64,000 nt of DNA from Cycas panzhihuaensis (taxonomy: Eukaryota; Cycadophyta). The stretch covers positions 17,918,001 to 17,982,000 of the forward strand of contig CM041465.1 of assembly GCA_023213395.1 (NCBI GenBank), in the 5' to 3' direction. Numbering within the stretch: the stretch's first letter is position 1; every line of letters begins with the position of its first letter. Positions 45,360-56,345 of this stretch are shown in pieces. The position numbers were made by a program, and so were the translations under genes. The notes beneath the pieces are model-generated. The model did no database searches. It saw nothing but the letters and a program-made list of their open reading frames with translations, and was not told the origin of the DNA.

Positions 45360-47210
45360 GCTGTGATCGTAATAGAGAACCGCGAGAACATAGGGATGGC
45401 AATGCTGAGCTTCATTACGATGATGACTAGGGAGGACTAGGAGATCTTACGGAGGTGTGGCCTACTAAAGGTCACGAGGATATCCCAAAGATATGCCGCA
45501 TCAAATACCGCTGATAGATATTGTGTCATACTGGGACAGGAGGAGGCACATCTTCCACCTATCCCAGGTGGGAGATGTATCAGTGACGCCTGGAGATATT
45601 AGGAGGATATTGGGAGTACTAGCAACTAGGAGGCCAATGGCATTAGGAGCGCTACCGGCAATGAAGCAGCACACAGGGAGGCATCCACATTCTTCACAGG
45701 TTTGGACAGATGGGAGAGGTGAGGGATTCCTCTCCAGACTATGGTTATGTCAGGGGTTCCTCGAGTGAGGAAGTTGATCACATTGTGTATTCTATTCCGG
45801 ATCTCTCAGAAACAGAACTATAGGGATATACCAGGAGGATGGATAGATGCGCTATGCTAATGTGAGGCAGGAGAGCAGATGGATTAGGCCACCCTGATAG
45901 CGATGAACTTCGTCACATAGCTAGACGCTATCAGGGTAGCGGGCATAGGAGGACTCTCTTACAGTACGTTACTACAATGCTGGTTCTTTGACCACTTTGG
46001 AGTAGTGGCACTGATGAGGGGACCACACCCTATCACAGAGTGGGCCCTGATGGTACATAGGTGGAAGACTAGGCTTAGAGGGACCGAGGACCAGGCTCAT
46101 GTCCGTCGCTCGGTGGAGGCCACATCACTAGACCTACTCACTATGACAGATTACATAGCAGATCCATATAGGGCGATGAGGTGGTATAGTGATGATGAGG
46201 CGGGAGGAACAGGAGTGCCCTTGGGAGACGATGAGGGTGGAGATAGAGGTGATGGGGCTGGCCCGTTATGAGCTGCAGGAGAGGTAGGCCCGTCTAGGGC
46301 TATAGGTGGAGAGGCAGGGCCATCGAGAGCTATAGATAAGGGTAGGGGCCCAGTGACATGGGCCCGGAGGCTACAGATCGTTAGGAGATCCGGAGAGACT
46401 GTAGCTGCACTAACCGCAGAGAGGAGGGATGCTCCAGGAGCTGAGGCTGTGGCAGAGGAGGTACCATAGGAGGAGGTATTGGTAGATGGCAGGGTGCCAG
46501 AGGGAGAGGCAGTCGCCCGAGTCGAGGAGCTGACAGCCACACCAGGTGAGACATGACCATTTCCTGTCATCGTTTGATTGCTAGATATATGCATGGTTTG
46601 ATATCCATATAGACATAGATTGATATATGGCATGTTGGATTGCAGGCATGGTGGACATCTAGAGGATGGTAGAGGCGATAGTCTGAGAGATATTCTCTCA
46701 GGCCTACGCGGAGGGACAACCTCCTATCCAGGCAGGCGATAAGCCTAGATCGATAGGCGGTCACACGATAGCATTTACCTCATTGATACAGGCGAGAGAC
46801 ATATGGATAGTAGAGTCCCAGGAACACGAAGCATGTGCGACACGATAGCAGGCTGAGATGGACACCATCCGATCTGAGAGGGATGCTCTACAGAATTGGG
46901 TGCAGGTGATGGAGGCTCAGGGAGGAGCTAGAGGGGATATGGGGAGATCCAGCTGGCAGTGATGGAGAAGTGACTCCGAGGGATGGAGGAGAAGCTCTAC
47001 CTCGTAGAGATAGAGCAGGATCGTATCCAGGCCCGATACGATCGACTGATTGAGGATATGGCATCACGGTCATCGCAGAGAAGGACACAGACTCATACGT
47101 TGATGATGACCCTGAGGAGGCCACAAGATGAGGGGAGCGAGGCAGGGAGCTTACGAAGACTCAGTAGGAGTCTCACAGGGATGTGGTCCCCAGGAGAGGG
47201 ATCACATTGA
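45360..47210 (+). pseudogene. antisense PMD-like gene in element B
   Basis: Exon 2 (45360-46545): start region without its ATG, NRENIGMAMLSFITMMTRED, then after a frame change LIDIVSYWDRRRHIFHLSQV (PMD start), GDIRRILGV, LLQCWFFDHFGVVALMRGPH and ITEWALMVHRWKTRLRG, and an acidic Gly/Ala-rich tail (YSDDEAGGTGVPLGDDEGGD). Intron 2 (46546-46645). Exon 3 (46646-47210): charged, probable coiled coil ending QDRIQARYDRLIEDMASRSS and stop TGA at 47208. The central region after RRILGV has a frame change and the copy has several stops. Longest open pieces 45493-45768 and 46005-46271. Role in the element is unknown. Confidence 0.75.
46546..46645 (+). other. intron 2 of the PMD gene in B (100 nt)
   Basis: ACCAG/GTGAGACATGACC to GTTGGATTGCAG/GC. 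Same position in the gene as in E and DC. Confidence 0.75.
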
Positions 47211-47360
47211 CCAGGAGATGATGCCCTAGGGGTAAGGTAGTAGTAGGATAGTGCATATATTTCTGTTTTGGATAGGGGAAAGCACAAGCCTCCAGGGGGT
47301 CACTATATATAGCCATATGATTATACCCCCCTACAAGGACACCGACTTTCCACAGATGAT

Positions 47361-50006
47361 TGGACGCACTTCTACGAGATAACTACCTAACTAAATAGGA
47401 ATGGTAAGAGCGGTAGGTAATATGATCGAGAAAGGGACCTATAAGTAGGGCAAGTACCATGCAGGGCACCCATGCGTCGGAGCGCGAGTTCGAGACTTGC
47501 AATGGAATATAGCTACCAAAGGGTAATCCCCCCCACTTCGAACAAGAGGTGAGGAGGTGTAAGGTTAGCCTGGGTTGACCTAAGGGAAGGATCCTCCCAC
47601 CCTTAGATGGCCGGAAGGGGAAGGAGAGGAACCTTCAAGGGTTTCCCTAGAGCAACAGGAAACAAAGAAGGATGGGCAAGCGGGTAGCCTAAGGACGGGG
47701 CCAAAGTATGCCTAAGCAACCTAACCAAATGCAAAAATGATAAAGAGGGAAGGAAGCTCACACGGAAAAAGGAGGGAAAGGGTGAAAGGGAAGGACCTTT
47801 TCCTATGGCTAAAGAAGATGCATGCAACAAAGTAAATAAAGCATGAACCAAAAGCAAAGTTGATTCCTTTCGATTTCCAATTAGTTAATTATTACTTATG
47901 TAAAGGAAATTCAAAAGGAAAAGGTGATAGAGTAGAGCGAAAACATGTACCCAAAATGGAAGCGTGTCATGACGGTGGTGCTCCCAACGGACACCCAAAA
48001 CTACTCTACAAGGCGTGGCGGTTGTGAAGCGTTGCGGCAGATCAGAATGAGGGGCTCCCTTACCTTCCCTGGAAAAATACTAAAGTACAAAACCAAGGAA
48101 AGAAAGAGACCAAATACTAGCAATAAATGGAGTATGAAAGTATAACATGCATGGAAGCACTTACCGGCAAAGGGACAAATGGAGAAAGGTCCTTTGCACT
48201 TTTCAGACACCTGTAAGTAAATGGAAACCTCCTCCTTTCTAGATAAAGGGTACTAACATGCAATGGCAAGATCCTAACAATACATATCTATGTAAAACAA
48301 ATATAAACTTAAACATGTATAAGTTAGTATCAACACAATGATGATAATATGTAAAGGAGGATAACCAAAGTAAATGGAAAGTAACCGGTAAGCCTCGGAG
48401 TGGCCTACCTCCTGCAAAGAACAACCCCAACCTCCCCCAAAAGCCATAAGGCAGTGAGGGCAAGGCTAAGAGAGATGGCTAGAAAACAATAGCAAGAGAG
48501 TTGAAAGGAGCCAAAGAAGACCCACGGCAAGCCGAGGTGCTATGAAGAGCAAACTGGGCTGTCGGGAAAAGAGTTGGGCAAAGAACAAGCAGTTGGGACT
48601 TATGTGAGTTGCTCAGACCTAAGCACAAGCCCTCAAACCAGTACTGCAACGTATGACAGTGCTGATTTCAACAATTAAGGGAGGCCCAACAAACCCTTGT
48701 TTGAATGCCAAGGACAACACGGGGTAAGAGGGAAGGTTTGGGGGGCTAAATGCCGTTTGAGGAGCGTGGAAGGTGGCATGCATCCACCCGCCTTCCCAAA
48801 CCCTATGCAACCCCTCATTGCCACTGCCTTGAGCAACAAATATAGACAAGGAAGCACTAATAACATGAGTAAAATAGTCTAATACAAAAGGGAAAACAAC
48901 CTTCATAAACCCAAGTAAGAGGACAAGCAAGATAGGGCATTAATTGAATAAGAAAATAACTCGAATTAATGAATACCTGAGAAGATGAGGAGGGGCTCTT
49001 GCTTCAGTCAAGGGCTAGTAAGGAGAGGCTAAGAAATCAGCCCAAAAACTATGGTGTAGCAGGTTTGGAACCCTCCTAATGGAGTTGGAGGAAGAACACC
49101 TGCACTTGGAATGCTTGATGGCTGCCTAGAGAAGAATCCGCTGAGATCTCTCTAAAGGGGCCCTCTCCAAGGTGTGTGAAGGGTTAGGAAGATGTCCTAA
49201 CTGCACCAAAGGAGAGCTGGGCACTGGAGGAGAGGCGCAGGTCCTGTAGTAGCAGTAGAACAACAGAGAATAGTAGAGCACAGAGTGGTTTCCTTGAGGA
49301 GCAATCCAAAAAGTGAGCCAAAAGTCCTAAAAAATGAGTAAATGGTGACTTAAATACCCAACCCAAACCCTAAAGTGAGCGATTAGGGTGTGACTAGTAG
49401 TGAGTTAAGTCGCGAGACACGTGGCAGTTTCGCAATAAATGCGAAAATTCCATGACAAATTTAAAAAAATAAATTAGAGCAGTCATCCCACCGCAAAATC
49501 TGTGATACCGCGGATATTCTGGTGGTACCGCGAAAATCGTGGCGGTATTCACCCGGAGGTAAAACCAGGCCCAGCTAACTAGTCTAGGCTATGTGTAGAT
49601 AACAAAAAGGACCAATGGGGGGCTGAGACACCTACCTGAGGGTACACAAGCCAACAAACGGGTCCAAAAGAGTAAAAATAGGATTCAACGATGTGGCAAG
49701 TTAGCCAAATAATGACAGGTCATCACACGGGTAGAGGTGACGCAAGACAAGTGGATCTTGGAGCGAGGAGGGCAGAATGTGGGAAGTGGAGTGGCCACCG
49801 GGGTGCCACACTTGCTGGGAGTGTGCCCCTGCTATAGTCATCATAGGCTAAAATAAGTGTAGACGAAGATAAAATCGTCTACAAGGCTACAAACATACAG
49901 ACATGCAAGCAAACCCTCATCAAAAGAAAGCGATGTTAAATTGAGAAACATACCTGCACTTACCTGAGTCGGCAATTCCGTATCCATTCCCGGAAGCCGG
50001 GAAACA
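47361..50006 (-). repeat. 3' LTR C of element DC (2646 bp)
   Basis: Plus-strand edges TGGACGCACTTC and GGGAAACA. Followed on the right by the polypurine tract (minus AAGTGGGCAG). Left flank ATGAT inside the end of B's PMD gene is the candidate target duplication. Confidence 0.9.
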
Positions 50007-50017
50007 CTGCCCACTTG
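50007..50017 (-). other. polypurine tract of DC
   Basis: Minus strand AAGTGGGCAG directly before the LTR TGTTTCCC. Confidence 0.7.
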
Positions 50018-50429
50018 GTAGTAGAGCCTCGTTGCTCGGAAGCCTAGTGTGATGGTGAATGCTGGTAACACAACTGTCAGTAGCACATGTATATATAGAT
50101 ATATTAGTCAAGATCATAACAGTAGGCAAGGGTGCCGGCGAGTGTCATGGCGGAATGCGTGGATATGAAAGTGGCAGTGGAGACAACATAAGGGTTGCCT
50201 ATGAGCCACCTGGGAACCGACTGGAAAAATGAGAAAGGCGAGGGGGCTGCCCCCACCATAAAAGATATAGAAGGACGTGCATAATCAAGTAAAGAGTAAA
50301 CAAGGGGTAGGCACCATAGTTTTACCTCATTAGCAGCTAGGTTTCAGACGTGTGAGTGGGTCACAAAGCAAAGTGTAAGACGACTTGGGGCTTGGGCGCT
50401 GTGGCGCGACAAGCCTGTGGATGGCCTGT

Positions 50430-50836
50430 GAAGGAGAGGAAGGCAACGCTCAAGGATGAGGCGAATGAGACTATCTGCCTCAGCGTTGAGGGCCTAAGGG
50501 ATATGCTGGATATCGAGGGAAGAGAAGTGGGCCAGGAGGGATCTGGCGACAGAAGCAAGAGTTCTCAAGTGAGGGCATCGCACCTGGTAAACCTGGGTGA
50601 GATGAGACACCACAACTTAAGAGTCGCAAAGTAAAATGATGGATTTGTGATGGAAACAGAGAGCATCAGTAAGGGCTTCAATCACAGCTGTATATTCAGC
50701 TTCATTGTTAGTAGCCTCTGGGAGGAAGATCCCAGAGTGCAGGAGATCGTATCCAAAAGGGCTGTGGAGAATCCATGCAAGGGCGTATAGTCCAGTGGTT
50801 ACCGTGGCTTCTTGGCCAGAAGATGTAGATGGACAT
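50430..50836 (-). pseudogene. stand-alone RNase H (aRNH type) of element DC
   Basis: Start MSIYIFWPRSHGNHW (first Asp lost), then in a second frame LAWILHSPFGYDLLHSGIFL, ATNNEAEYTAVIEALTDAL, LLCDS with a stop in place of Gln, VVVSHLTQVYQVRCPHLR, HFSSLDIQHIP and LNAEADSLIRLILERCLPL, which keeps the final A-D motif lost in E and B. Between the three copies all four catalytic acids are represented, so the ancestor was probably an active RNase H. Confidence 0.8.
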
Positions 50837-51351
50837 GGGTGACACAGAAGTCCTGGTAGTCAATGAATAATGAAAGCAATACTCAAAAGACATGCAAAAA
50901 GTGGCCGTGAAGTGTAGGAGGACCTAGTAATGAGGTTACCCAAGGCAAGAGCAGGCAGTCTGATCACCATCAGAGAGTGGTCGAAGGAAAAAGCCTCCTG
51001 GGCGCCAAAAGGTCGCTTCGAAAAGTGAAACATGCCCCTGGATAGGGGAGCATTCCCTTTAGAGACCCCAAGAGTGAGAAAGGACTGCAGAAATGAGTCC
51101 AGGGCGACAAAACGAGCCAAACGAGTATAAACTCGGGTATGCACGGGAGTGGCACGCAAAATGAGACGGAAGGGCCCAGGGAAAAGTGCAAAAATGAAGC
51201 ACCATACATGCACCTACGAGAAAGCACAAAAAGGGTGTCAAGAGAGCACAACGGGTGACAGGGCTAGAAGGCAAAGGCAATCAGGGAAACGAGATGGTCC
51301 CAATGGCTATCGCGGAGCCAAAAATGGAAGAAGTGCCCATTGGGGCCCCTG

Positions 51352-51362
51352 CCTATATAAGG
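51352..51362 (+). promoter_or_regulatory. TATA box of the PMD gene in DC
   Basis: CCTATATAAGG, followed by GGATTCATTTTCACTGGCTC. Confidence 0.65.
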
Positions 51363-51545
51363 GAAATCAAACGGAAAATGGATTCATTTTCACTGGCTCT
51401 CGTGAGAAACTAGATCCATTCCCTTACACAGTGGAGTGCCACACAACTTCGGAGGCACGCTGGGAGAGGTCGGACCATTGGATCGCAGAGCGGAGAGAGC
51501 GAGCGAGATCGGTAGGATGAGATGGCGCCAGCAAGACCGGATCTA

Positions 51546-52025
51546 GTGAGTGGATGTCACTAAACCTAACCCTTTTCGAAGTTTAAATTTCACTAGTTCT
51601 TGATAGTTTTTATGCGATTTTAGTGCCCCTTATGGGCAACCGAAGGCTTCTTAGAGTCTGAATCAGACCCAGAAAGAGGCAGGGACCTGGGCATTAGGGA
51701 GCCCTGGTCCCGATGGGCCCCACGGGGTCCGCCAGAAGAAACGTTTTTGGTTTTTCGGGGTAGAAATTCCCCCTTTTGGGGGATCACCATTCGTACCGCA
51801 GTAATGATTACGGTGCCGCAATTATTTCCGTAGGACCCAATCGCCGCAGAACCTGACCTGAACTTAGCGATACCGCTAAGTTCAGCACGGTACGAAGACA
51901 ACAAAGGAGAAAAAAAGATATAAGGGCCAAAAGAGCCTCAAATCTCAGACATAGAGAGTTGAGGGAGGGTGACGAGTGTTGATAACTGATATGAAGCTAA
52001 CTTTGGTCATTTTTGATGTGGACAT
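51546..52025 (+). other. intron 1 (5' leader) of the PMD gene in DC (480 nt)
   Basis: Donor GATCTA/GTGAGTGGATG conserved; the acceptor has decayed (GACAT in place of TGCAG), so the right edge is set by alignment with E and B. Confidence 0.55.
51858..51885. repeat. 28-base palindrome in intron 1 of DC
   Basis: Arms CTGAACTTAGCG and CGCTAAGTTCAG, exactly complementary over 12 bases, loop ATAC. Counterpart of 13644-13681 and 45187-45216. Confidence 0.9.
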
Positions 52026-53792
52026 GCTGTCATCGTGGTGGATAACTGCGAGAACGTAGGTATGGCCATGTTGAGTTACATGGAGATGGCGTCTCAAGAG
52101 GACAGGGAGATCCTATAGAGGTGTGGCCTATACAAGGCCCTCAAGACACCTCAGTATGCATCAGATCAGAGCTTAATGGTTGACATTGTATCTGATTGGG
52201 ATAGGAGAAGACATGTGTTCTACCTACCTCAGGTAGGTGACGTGATGGTTATGCTGAGGGATATACGGTAGATACTGGAAGTACCGGCGACTGGGAGGCC
52301 AGTGAGACTGGGGACACTACCTAGCACTGAGGCAACGCACAGGGAGGCAGCCCTGTTCTTCATAGGAGCAGATAGGTGGGAGCGGAGAGGAGCTCCCCTC
52401 CGCACTACATCTTGATGTCGTGATTCCTGGGTGAGGAATTTGGTTATACTATATGTTCGCTCGATTTCAAAATGTAACTATAGAGAGATACCGAGTGGCT
52501 GGTTGGATGCAGTACGTCATTGCGAAGCCGACGAGAGGATGGACTAGGCGACCCTGATAGCGGTAAACCTTGTCGCCTAGCTAGACACTATCAGGATGAC
52601 AGGTAGAGGCGGGTTATCATATAGCACACTACTATAGTGTTAGTTTTTTGATCATTTCACAGCAGTGGCACCAGCGGGGGGACCACACTCCATCATAGAG
52701 TAGGCCCTGATGGTCCATAGGTGGCAGACTCGGTTGAGAGGAATAGAGGACTGGGCCCATGTCCAACGATCGGTCGAGGCGACATCACTAGACCTCCTCA
52801 CCCTACCAGACTACATGGCAGAGCCCTATAGGATGGTGAGGTGTGACAGTGATGACGAGGCAGGTAGGGTAGGAGCACCCGCAGGCGATGATGATGGAGA
52901 TAATGGAGGAGATGGGGCTAGCTCGTCATGACCTGCAGGAGAGGCAGGTCTCTCAGGTACGTCAGGAGGCGCAAAGGGTCCATCTGGGGCTGCCAGAGGA
53001 GAGGCAGGCCCATCAGGAGCGCAGGACAAGAGTAGGGTGCCCGTGACCAGGGCCCGTAGGCTACGGATCGTGATGGGATTCAGAGGGATGAGAGTTGAGC
53101 CGGTCCCTGCAAGGAGGGAGGCCTAGGTAGAGGAGGTGCCTAAGGATGAGGCACCCGCAGCTGGCGGAGAGCCAGGAGAGGAGGATGCCGCACGACTAGA
53201 GGAGCCGGCGGCCACAGCAGGTGAGACCTAACCTTTTCCAGAGTCATTTGGTATCTAGACAGATATTTGGTTTGGTTTGATCATGGTATATTGTGAGATA
53301 TATACTGACACATAGCATATTGCATTGGCAAGTGCAATAGAGATCTGGAGACTGATAGAGGCTGTGGTGAGGGAGATATTCCCTCAGGTATATGTAGAGG
53401 GGCAATCGCCCATCTAGGTAGGAGATGAGCCTAGAGCAGTAGGTGCCCACATAGAGGCATTCGCCCCGTTGGTGAGGGCGAGAGACATATGGACCGCAGA
53501 GTCCCAAGAGCACATGACATCTCAGGGACAGCTGTAGAAGGAGTGAGATGAGGCGAGGTGTGAGAGGGATGAGCTACGCGGATGGGTGCAGGCTCTAGAG
53601 GCACAGGGCAGAGTAGGCAGAGATGCCGAGTGCAGAGTCCAGATAGCGGTACTCACAGAGCACCTCAGAATGACGGAGGAGGGACTCCAAGGAGAGAGAG
53701 ATCGTATCCAGGCCCGATACGATCAGCTAGTAGTGCAGATGGCATCAAGGTTGAGCCGGAGTAGGACGCATACCCACACGGCGGGATGACCC
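52026..53792 (+). pseudogene. antisense PMD-like gene in element DC
   Basis: Exon 2 (52026-53220): start codon changed to GTG, NCENVGMAMLSYMEMASQED, then YASDQSLMVDIVSDWDRRRH, VFYLPQVGDVMVMLRDIR, ATHREAALFFIGADRWERRG, REIPSGWLDAVRHCEADERM, SYSTLL, HRWQTRLRGIEDWAHVQRSV, and an Asp/Gly-rich tail to 53220. Intron 2 (53221-53332). Exon 3 (53333-53792): WVQALEAQGRVGRDAECRV, RMTEEGLQGERDRIQARYDQ, probable coiled coil. Stops at former Trp/Arg/Gln codons and one or two shifts. Around 550 residues if intact. The PMD call rests on the F-x-L..G-D-x-x-x-T/V and LLQ-W-F-x-H-F patterns. Confidence 0.75.
53221..53332 (+). other. intron 2 of the PMD gene in DC (112 nt)
   Basis: GCAG/GTGAGACCTAACC to TTGCATTGGCAAG/TG. 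Same site as in E and B; the AG is kept. Confidence 0.75.
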
Positions 53793-54544
53793 CGAGATGA
53801 CCACGAAATGAGGGGAGTGAGGTAGGCAGCTCATGGAGGCCCAGGAGGAGCCTCGGAGGGATGTGGTCCCCAGGAGAGGGATCACACAGACCGGGAGATG
53901 GTACCCCAGGAGCGGGGCAGCAGTAGAGTAGGAGATGTATATATTGGCTCTGACAGGGGAAAGCACGGGCCTCTAGGGGGTCATATATAGGATCATATGA
54001 TTATACCCCCCCTACAAGGACACCGACTTCCTAGATGTATGATGTGACATGATTTTTGGGTGTATATATATACGAGGTAATTGGAACCCCATTTGGACAT
54101 GAGATGCTGTGTATATATCATGTGTGGATGACATGTATGTTTATTTTATATGTTGTAAATGTTAAGTTATGAATATTTTATATTATGAATATTTTATTGT
54201 ATGATGTACACGTTCCCTTCTATGTATGGCTATATGTATAACAGGAGCACACACATACGTCATGAGTGGAGATGACAGAGAGGTGTGAGGTTAGAGGATA
54301 GAGCGGCATACATGTCTGCGGAAGAGCATAGCAGAATATGCGAAGGAAATGGTAGGCAGGAGAGAGGAGTGATGGCGCTTCAAAGCGTTGTCCTGATTGG
54401 GAAATACCCAAGCAGGAAGACAAAAGTTCCCGAGAGGGTACGGGAACACGGGTTCCGTGGGAGGAACCAGAAAGAAGAAGAAGGATCCATCTTAAATTGC
54501 CATCCTACCCGTGGTTGGGAAGAATGGGGACAACCTAAGATGGT
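53793..54544. other. interval between PMD gene end and integrase end in DC
   Basis: Likely 3' untranslated part of the PMD gene. Two tandem 16-base units TTATGAATATTTTATA lie at about 54156-54187. The block GGGTCATATATAGGATCAT.. near 53980 also occurs at 47300 in B. Convergent with the integrase frame from the other side. No further gene seen. Confidence 0.5.
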
Positions 54545-55800
54545 AGTTTAGGCTCATTTCGGAGTAAGGCGAAGGGATTATCGAAAGATCATGCGTAAAA
54601 CTTCTTAAGGAATTTTCCATTAATGGCTTTCTCAAATTCAAGCCCTTCTAGGGTGGCTATCCTGTAGGCACCATTACCGAGGGATTTGATAATGACAAAA
54701 GGACCAACCCATCAGGGTTTGAACTTGGTCAAGTAATCATGGAGATACTCGAGCTTGAGGACGTGGTCCCCAAGAAACAAAGGACGGGAACAAAGATGTT
54801 TATCGTAGGTCCTTTGTGAGTGAGCTTTGGATGCCAGGTTAGCCTGATAAGCGGCTAAGCGCCTCTCATCCAAAGCCTCCGTGTCCGTAAGGCAAGCTCG
54901 ACGGACGACTCGTCGATGAGACCTCGAAAGGAGACTCGCAAGGAAGGAATCTCCACCTCCAGCGAGAGTACTGCCTTGGTACCGTAGACCAGGGAGAACG
55001 GGGTCATTCCCGTGGTAGAACGGATAGAGGTGCAGTAAGCCCACAAAGTGGAGGGCAGCTGAAGGTGCTAATCCTTTTGGGATTGAGCAACGCTTTTCTT
55101 GAGAATGTTGACAAGAGTCTTATTGAAAGACTCCACTTGGCCATTTGCCTGAGGGTAGTAAGGGGAGGAAGTCTTATGAGAAATTTTGAACTTCTCACAA
55201 AGCTCATCCATCTCCTTGTTACAGAAAGAAGTTCCATTATCAGTGATTAGGACGTCCAAAATCCCAAAACGGCAAATGATGTGCTGGTAAATGAATGTGG
55301 TTATCGTTTTACCAGGGATAGTGATCAAGGGGATGGCCTCTGCCCATTTGGTGAAATACTCTATGGCAGTCAAAATAAACTTGTGCTGCGATGACGAAGG
55401 TGGGGAGATAGCCCCAATGAGGTCTAGTCCCCACTGAGCAAAAGGCCATGGTAAAACTATAGGATGCAGGGCCTCAGAAGGCACATGGGAGATGTTGGTA
55501 TGTTCCTGACATCGCCGACATCTCAGAGCAAAGGCATGAGCGTCCTTGAAAAGGGATGGCCAGAAATAACCCATGCGAAGGATCCTCTGAGCTATAGAAT
55601 GTCCCCCAAAGTGACCTCCACAAATACCGTGGTGTTATTCACGAAGTACCTAGTCGGCTTCATCAGTAGTGACGCAGCGGAGGAGGATCCCATCGAAGGA
55701 CCTCTTATATAATACCTCATCCATGAGGAGGTATTGCCTGACAGAAATCTGGATACGAGATCTAACTTTACTACTGGCATCGGGGCGGTATTATCGCTGT
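54545..55800 (-). pseudogene. pol: integrase of element DC
   Basis: Zinc region HHGICGGHFGGHSIAQRILR and CRRCQEH, core open from 55574 to 55068: WGLDLIGAISPPSSSQHKF (Asp51), VLITDNGTSFCNKEMDELCE (Asp111), QANGQVESFNKTL (Glu147), a D-x35-E spacing with all three acids intact. Then TTGMTPFSLVYGTKAVLSLE and the C-terminus WVGPFVIIKSLGNGAYRIAT to about 54560. One shift between 55068 and 55046 and a few stops outside the core. Inserts the cDNA into the genome. It ends just before the tail of the antisense PMD gene. Confidence 0.9.
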
Positions 55801-56345
55801 GTAAGATACTACACTATATCACCATACCATTCATTGTCGATGAGTGGATGGGGAGAGACCCCCTGAATCGCTAAGATAGACTCATCAGGGAGAGAGTCAT
55901 CAACGGGGGCACCAAAGGAGTTAGGGATAGGGGCGTCTGCGAGTTACTCAGCCACTACCATTCCCTTCTTTGATTTCTGGTTGACGATATGGAGGTCGAA
56001 TTCTTGAAGTAGGATGGGCCATCGACTAGCCCTACCTGTCAAATCCAAACGAGTAAGTAAGTATTACAAGGGATCAGATTGAACGATCACCTTGGTGGTG
56101 TTGCCAAGCAAGTAGTGTTTGAACTTCTTGGTCGCATGGACCAAGGAGAGGCACTCCTTCTCAGCAGGGGAATAGTTAATCTCAGCAGCCATGAGGATAT
56201 GGCTGATGAAATATATAACTCTCTCGGTTCCTGAGTCATCCTCCTAGGTTAACATAGCGCCCAAGGACTTGTCAGTCACCGAGGTGTATAGGATGAAGGG
56301 CATATCGAATTGAGGAGGCACTAATGTAGGAGCGGAAGTAAGGGC
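55801..56345 (-). pseudogene. pol: RNase H and tether of element DC
   Basis: Minus strand: TDKSLGAMLT, EDDSGTERVIYFISHILMAA, EINYSPAEKECLSLVHATKK, FKHYLLGNTTKVIVQSDPL, DLTGRASRWPILLQEFDLHI, VNQKSKKGMVVAE. This is the RT-linked RNase H; the tether runs straight into the integrase zinc region. No second RNase H (aRNH) is present here. Two or three TAG stops. Confidence 0.8.

Larger units (their letters stand above)
40537..47360 (-). mobile_element. Tat-like element B, 3' part (PMD gene, aRNH, 3' LTR)
   Basis: Reading the minus strand from 47360: antisense PMD gene (44691-47210, plus), RNase H (44151-43738), decayed polypurine zone, 3' LTR (43310-40537). Gag-pol is absent because the sequence changes at 47361 into LTR C of element DC. 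The junction lies at the end of the PMD gene, where DC's own copy continues as GTGACATGATTT (from about 54044). I infer that DC inserted into B and that the remainder of B lies right of the window. Confidence 0.8.
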
